From: SIG459 sp045631645 | GTDB lineage: Bacteria > Bacillota > Clostridia > Oscillospirales > Oscillospiraceae | Direction of reading: 5' to 3' | Length of the DNA: 7,814 nt | Assembly: GCA_045631645.1 (NCBI GenBank) | Contig: JAZQVC010000021.1 | Coordinates: 1 to 7,814, forward strand | Made by a program: the position numbers and the translations under genes | The notes under the pieces: model-generated | What the model was told of the DNA's origin: nothing | The model's input: only the letters and a program-made list of their open reading frames with translations | Database searches by the model: none | Shown: in pieces, positions 5,416 through 7,814 of the stretch | How the letters are laid out: each line of letters opens with the position of its first letter | Position numbering within the stretch: the first letter of the stretch is position 1

Positions 5416-5497
5416 AAGCAAGCCAGACCTTTCGGTCGGGATTGTTGACTTGCTGCGTCCACATTTTCAGTGTACGATGCTACTCCCTCATTTCCAA
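5405..5497 (-). promoter_or_regulatory. yybP-ykoY-like (manganese) riboswitch aptamer, probable
   Basis: The first 90 nt of the antiporter leader resemble the yybP-ykoY class. On the minus strand GGGAGTAGC (5479-5487) matches the near-invariant start of that aptamer. An irregular hairpin follows (about 5455-5480). Next comes a stem GCAAG/CTTGC (5449-5453 with 5418-5422). Its internal loop holds TCAACA on one side and TGG on the other, and a GACC-GAAA-GGTC hairpin caps it. TCAACA and CTGGC recall the conserved metal-binding loop. The following GCCTGACC deviates from the usual GCGAGACC/GCAAGACC, and the outer closing stem is weak. CaCA transporters are among the genes known to follow this riboswitch. 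The call is from memory of the consensus. Confidence 0.5.
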
Positions 5498-5507
5498 CGG
5501 TGGATAT

Positions 5508-5535
5508 ATTATCATGGTATATTTGCTTCTGTCAA
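5508..5535 (-). promoter_or_regulatory. Promoter of the CaCA antiporter leader
   Basis: On the minus strand a perfect TTGACA (5530-5535) is followed after 16 bp by GATAAT (5508-5513), one base from consensus. Transcription should start near 5500, about 13 nt before the GGGAGTAGC of the aptamer and about 475 nt before the start codon. The -35 box lies directly after the T tract of the preceding terminator. Confidence 0.75.
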
Positions 5536-5536
5536 T

Positions 5537-5570
5537 AAAAAATCCCGCAAAACCGGTCGTTTTGCGGGAT
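5537..5570 (-). terminator. Terminator of the DUF4430-ECF S component operon
   Basis: Arms 5542-5553 and 5559-5570 form a perfect 12-bp stem (ATCCCGCAAAAC type) with a 5-nt loop. On the minus strand it is followed by T6 (5537-5542, the first T being shared with the stem). It begins 8 bp after the stop codon of the S component gene and separates this operon from the antiporter unit. Confidence 0.93.
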
Positions 5571-5577
5571 AAAATAT

Positions 5578-6111
5578 TTATGCTTTTTTGAGTCCCTTTT
5601 CAAGTTTCGTAAGGAGGTTTGAAAGTGGGATTATAAGTATGCCGGCGGCCAGATTTCCGAGACCGTGAAGGGCATCAAAAACGAAGCCTGCAGCTATCCA
5701 TGTGAGCATGCCCTTGAAGTTCAGGCCAAAAAGAAGAGCCTGAGCGGGGGCATACAAAATGCCATAGCAAAGTCCGTGGAGACCGCAGACAGCCATGTAT
5801 ACGGGGATGGCAATCTTTTTAGGCATGTTTTTCGGCAGAAGCATAGTGACCGCCCAAAGCACAGTCCAGATGTAAAGATAGGGAACCCACCATGTTGCAA
5901 AGCCGTAAAAAAGACCCATCAGAAAAACATAGAGATAGAGGGGGATGAGGGCTTTTTTGCGATATACAAGGGTGTATACCATAATAAGCATACCCACAAT
6001 GTGGATGTTCGGCGCCCATTCCATCAAAAGCTTGGAGAGGAAGAGTATGCTGCCAAGCATAGCGAAAACCACTATCTCTTTGGGGCTGAGGGGAGATTTC
6101 TTTTTGTCCAT
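5578..6111 (-). CDS. ECF transporter S component, probable cobalamin specificity
   Basis: This is a small integral membrane protein of 177 residues with about six hydrophobic helices, at about 12-30, 36-50, 54-74, 79-94, 101-125 and 134-165. Size, topology and the C-terminal stretch FDALHGLGNLAAGILIIPLSNLL fit the substrate-capturing S component of energy-coupling factor transporters. Such proteins work with a shared EcfA/EcfA'/EcfT module, which is not encoded here, so this is a group II (stand-alone) arrangement. The substrate is inferred from context: the operon lies behind a cobalamin riboswitch and its partner is a DUF4430 lipoprotein, a fold related to the cobalamin-binding domain of intrinsic factor and transcobalamin. 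The ATG overlaps the stop codon of the upstream gene by one base (TAATG), so translation is probably coupled. A cobalamin-precursor or other corrinoid substrate is possible. Confidence 0.8.
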   Translation of the reverse strand: MDKKKSPLSPKEIVVFAMLGSILFLSKLLMEWAPNIHIVGMLIMVYTLVYRKKALIPLYLYVFLMGLFYGFATWWVPYLYIWTVLWAVTMLLPKNMPKKIAIPVYMAVCGLHGLCYGILYAPAQALLFGLNFKGMLTWIAAGFVFDALHGLGNLAAGILIIPLSNLLTKLEKGLKKA

Positions 6112-6521
6112 TATTTCTCAGCCTTGAATGCGTATTCTGCGCCGTCTTCAATATCGGTCAGTTCGCAGCCGCTCATTCCGTATTCGCCGTTTACATAGAA
6201 GGCCCAGTACATGCCGTCCTTGTCATAGTCGAGGGTGAGACCGTCAACGGTTTTTACATAAAGTCCGTAAGGTCCGTCCTCACCGGCGATAAGTCCTTCG
6301 GCGATCAGCGCCTCGCCCACGGTTTTGGCCTGAGCGTTGATAGTGAAGTCTTTGGCGCTTCCGTCGGGATAGACAATCTGGAAGCTGAAGGTTTTGGGTT
6401 CAACGTTTGCGTTGCCCTCATCTTTGCTGCCGCATGCAGCAAATGAAAGTACCATAGCCGCAATAAGTACTATCAGGATGAGAGATACGAAACGCGAATG
6501 ATTTCTTTTCGCATTTTTCAT
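6111..6521 (-). CDS. DUF4430 lipoprotein, candidate surface cobalamin-binding protein
   Basis: This is a 136-residue secreted lipoprotein. Residues 1-30 are a lipoprotein signal: a basic start (KNAKRNHSR), a hydrophobic core (FVSLILIVLIAAMVL) and a lipobox FAAC with Cys30 as the lipid anchor. Residues 45-136 form a single DUF4430-like domain, with VGEALIAEGLIAG, GLYVKTVDG and the typical YWAFYVNGEYG. This domain family is related to the C-terminal domain of animal cobalamin carriers. It is first in the operon, behind a cobalamin riboswitch, and overlaps the S component gene by one base. The expected role is to bind corrinoid outside the membrane and hand it to the S component. Binding is inferred, not shown. 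The ATG at 6521 follows AAAAGGAG at 6530-6537 with 8 nt spacing. Confidence 0.85.
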   Translation of the reverse strand: MKNAKRNHSRFVSLILIVLIAAMVLSFAACGSKDEGNANVEPKTFSFQIVYPDGSAKDFTINAQAKTVGEALIAEGLIAGEDGPYGLYVKTVDGLTLDYDKDGMYWAFYVNGEYGMSGCELTDIEDGAEYAFKAEK

Positions 6522-6599
6522 ATTCTTTTCTCCTTTTAGTATTGTTCAGCCTTGGTTTCCACATTTCGGCAGGGAATCGCTGCCTTTTTTGCTGCAGAA

Positions 6600-6776
6600 A
6601 TCGGTAAGTCTTCCGGCTTGGGGATCATACGTCTTACCTGCCCGCCTTCTCAGCCAATTTAATGGCCAATGGTTTTTCCAGAGCATTTGCGGCATGCTCC
6701 GGGGCAGTTGACTCTCCTTTTACGGCGACGGTCTCGCACAGGATTTGCACCTGTTTCCTTTGCCTTTTTCCAAAAC
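6600..6776 (-). promoter_or_regulatory. Cobalamin riboswitch
   Basis: The leader of the DUF4430 gene shows the conserved blocks of the cobalamin riboswitch in order on the minus strand. They are GGTGCAAATCC (6741-6751), GCGAGACCGTCGCCGTAA (6720-6737), CCATTGGCCA (6663-6672, the CCACTG-like block), GAAGGCGGGCAGGTAAGACG (6630-6649) and the B12 box AAGCCGGAAGACTTACC (6603-6619). A variable hairpin, CCGGAGCAT/ATGCTCTGG, lies between the second and third blocks. No T-tracted terminator follows on this strand. GGCAGG within the aptamer can pair with CCTGCC (6568-6573), which also forms a local stem with GGCAG. Control may therefore act on translation or by a mechanism I cannot resolve. It should repress the operon when cobalamin is plentiful. 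Confidence 0.9.
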
Positions 6777-6785
6777 TGTGATTAC

Positions 6786-6814
6786 ATTTTACTACTATAT
6801 AAGTCAAAATGCAA
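6786..6814 (-). promoter_or_regulatory. Probable promoter of the cobalamin-controlled operon
   Basis: On the minus strand TTGCAT (6809-6814) and TAAAAT (6786-6791) are 17 bp apart. The -10 is one base from consensus and the -35 is weak (three of six). The predicted start near 6779 lies just before the riboswitch. The position fits well, the -35 less so. Confidence 0.5.
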
Positions 6815-6824
6815 GGCTGGATAG

Positions 6825-6857
6825 AAAAAGATGACTGCCGCTGGCAGTCATCTTTTT
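6825..6857 (-). terminator. Terminator of the radical SAM gene
   Basis: A perfect 15-bp inverted repeat (6825-6839 with 6843-6857) surrounds a 3-nt loop. On the minus strand the stem ends in TTTTT. Its first bases overlap the stop codon of the radical SAM gene (6856-6858), so stop and terminator are fused. Confidence 0.92.
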
Positions 6858-7689
6858 ATTTGAATCTGGAAGCATAGCCGCAGCGTCGGCAAAGTTCTTC
6901 TGCAGCCTTACGGCAGCTGAATCCATCATATATGGCTTTTGCACGGGGAGAGGAGAGTATTTCTTCAAGGCTTTGACTATGGATGTTTCCGAGGGCTATG
7001 CTGCCATCGCTGTCCAGACAGCAGGGCACAACGGTACCGTCGCACAAAATGCCTATGTGATCCCGCAGTCCGTAGCAGAAACTAACCTCAGCTTCGGGGG
7101 CGGCAAGATCGGGCCAATCGAACTTATCTCCGTGTTCGAGGAATACCCTTGGCGCAAGGCGGAGATTTTTTGTGCAGTCCTCCCAAGGGGCAGGGAAACG
7201 CTCTTCGAGAAGGGACAGAATCTGATTGTTGCGGCTGTTTTCTCCCCCTTCATTCCAAAGGCGAAGAGAGCAGATAACTCCTTTTTCGGCTGCGCAGGCG
7301 GCAAAATCCGAAACGGACGCCATATAAGAGCCGATACTGCTGTCGCTGCTGCCGCTGCCCTCAAAGGACTGGAGGGAGATATTCACTCTGTGCAAAGCGG
7401 GGGAGGAGAGAAGCTCATCGCCTCGCTCCCGAAGCAGCGTGCCGTTGGTGGTGAGGATAACCCGAAAGCCTTTGCCGTGGGCAATGGAGAGAAATTTCCC
7501 CAAATCGGGATGGAGCAAAGGCTCTCCCATAAGGTGGAAATAGAGAAACTTGGTGTGACCCACAAGAGCGGAACTTATGTTCTCAAATTCCTCGGCGCTC
7601 ATAAAGCGTCCCTCGCGGCAGGTGCCGGGACAAAAAGAGCATTTCAGGTTGCAGATATTTGTGATTTCAAGATAGATTTTTTTCAGCAT
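6856..7689 (-). CDS. Radical SAM protein with SPASM-like C-terminal domain
   Basis: This is a cytosolic iron-sulfur enzyme of 277 residues that should cleave S-adenosylmethionine to start radical chemistry; the substrate is unknown. The CX3CX2C motif that holds the catalytic cluster is at Cys13, Cys17 and Cys20 (NICNLKCSFCPG). FHLMGEPLLHPDL at 51-63 holds the GE motif, and LTTNG at 79-83 is the next conserved strand. The C-terminal part has a SPASM-like cysteine set: Cys205, Cys216, Cys223-Cys224, then Cys259, Cys267 and Cys270, with DGTVVPCC and LGNI as signposts. Such domains usually bind auxiliary clusters in peptide-modifying or tRNA-modifying enzymes. The ATG at 7689 starts 2 nt after the stop of the upstream gene and has no clear ribosome binding site, so translation is probably coupled. 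A TTG at 7695 overlapping that stop is the alternative start. No short precursor peptide gene is visible nearby. Confidence 0.88.
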   Translation of the reverse strand: MLKKIYLEITNICNLKCSFCPGTCREGRFMSAEEFENISSALVGHTKFLYFHLMGEPLLHPDLGKFLSIAHGKGFRVILTTNGTLLRERGDELLSSPALHRVNISLQSFEGSGSSDSSIGSYMASVSDFAACAAEKGVICSLRLWNEGGENSRNNQILSLLEERFPAPWEDCTKNLRLAPRVFLEHGDKFDWPDLAAPEAEVSFCYGLRDHIGILCDGTVVPCCLDSDGSIALGNIHSQSLEEILSSPRAKAIYDGFSCRKAAEELCRRCGYASRFK

Positions 7690-7691
7690 AG

Positions 7692-7814
7692 TCAATTTAT
7701 AGGTTGATTGAGAACCTGAGCGCCCACATTGGGCACGTCGGTCATAATTGCGTCTGCGCCGATGCTCTGGAGATAGGCCATCTCATCGGCTTCGTTGATG
7801 GTCCAGTACTGAAC
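7692..7814 (-). CDS. Glycerophosphodiester phosphodiesterase, C-terminal fragment cut by the window edge
   Basis: Only the last 40 residues are inside the window; the gene continues beyond 7814. VQYWTINEADEMAYLQSIGADAIMTDVPN fits the end of the GDPD TIM barrel, where WT(V/I)N, a leucine/methionine-rich helix, GxDAI(I/M)TD and P are characteristic. The enzyme hydrolyses glycerophosphodiesters to glycerol 3-phosphate and an alcohol. The catalytic His and Glu residues are in the missing part and cannot be checked. The stop is followed after 2 nt by the radical SAM start, so the two genes form an operon. Confidence 0.85.
   Translation of the reverse strand, partial: VQYWTINEADEMAYLQSIGADAIMTDVPNVGAQVLNQPIN

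Noticed and set aside
5202..5572. Two plus-strand frames of 71 codons in the antiporter leader region
   Set aside because: They overlap the helices of the structured RNA, have no convincing ribosome binding site, and their products show no domain. The minus-strand leader explains the sequence better.
6568..6590. GGCAG/CTGCC stem followed by T6 on the plus strand, read as a terminator
   Set aside because: No plus-strand gene precedes it. It lies in the leader of the minus-strand cobalamin operon and is more likely part of that RNA's control.

Overview
The window looks like chromosomal DNA of a Gram-positive anaerobe, most likely a Clostridia (Oscillospiraceae/Lachnospiraceae-like) gut or rumen bacterium. 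The support is indirect: strong AGGAGG ribosome binding sites, many compact intrinsic terminators, an L10 leader of the Firmicutes kind, a stand-alone ECF-type S component, and a GntR/UTRA regulator next to gap. No taxonomic marker settles the genus. I see no insertion sequence, CRISPR array, tRNA or rRNA.

Layout. 31-1201 (minus): the rplJ-rplL ribosomal stalk operon with a consensus promoter, an L10 autoregulatory leader, an attenuator and a perfect terminator. 1255-1778 (plus): a divergent 151-residue protein of unknown function. 1820-2766 (plus): a GntR/HutC-type repressor with its own promoter and terminator. 2893-4050 (plus): glycolytic gap, with a 22-bp inverted repeat over its predicted start of transcription, ended by a 40-bp perfect palindrome that also serves the converging gene. 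4057-5535 (minus): a calcium/sodium (CaCA) antiporter behind an unusually long (about 475 nt) structured leader. 5537-6814 (minus): a cobalamin riboswitch controlling a DUF4430 lipoprotein and an overlapping ECF S component, read here as a vitamin B12 uptake cassette. 6825-7814 (minus): a radical SAM/SPASM-like protein directly behind the C-terminal end of a glycerophosphodiester phosphodiesterase cut by the window edge.

The most interesting part is RNA. The leader of the CaCA antiporter begins with a segment resembling the yybP-ykoY manganese riboswitch. It continues into a domain of about 270 nt in which three long helices abut to form a three-way junction, closed by 23 paired positions in a 26-nt arm pair. 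It ends in a terminator with a matching antiterminator just before the ribosome binding site. I do not recognise the middle domain. Together with the L10 leader and the B12 riboswitch, three of the minus-strand transcription units carry RNA control elements.

The genes are otherwise mostly housekeeping (translation, glycolysis) plus solute transport. The GntR protein may control gap and itself, because short sequence elements are shared between the two promoter regions, but its ligand and targets cannot be read from the sequence.
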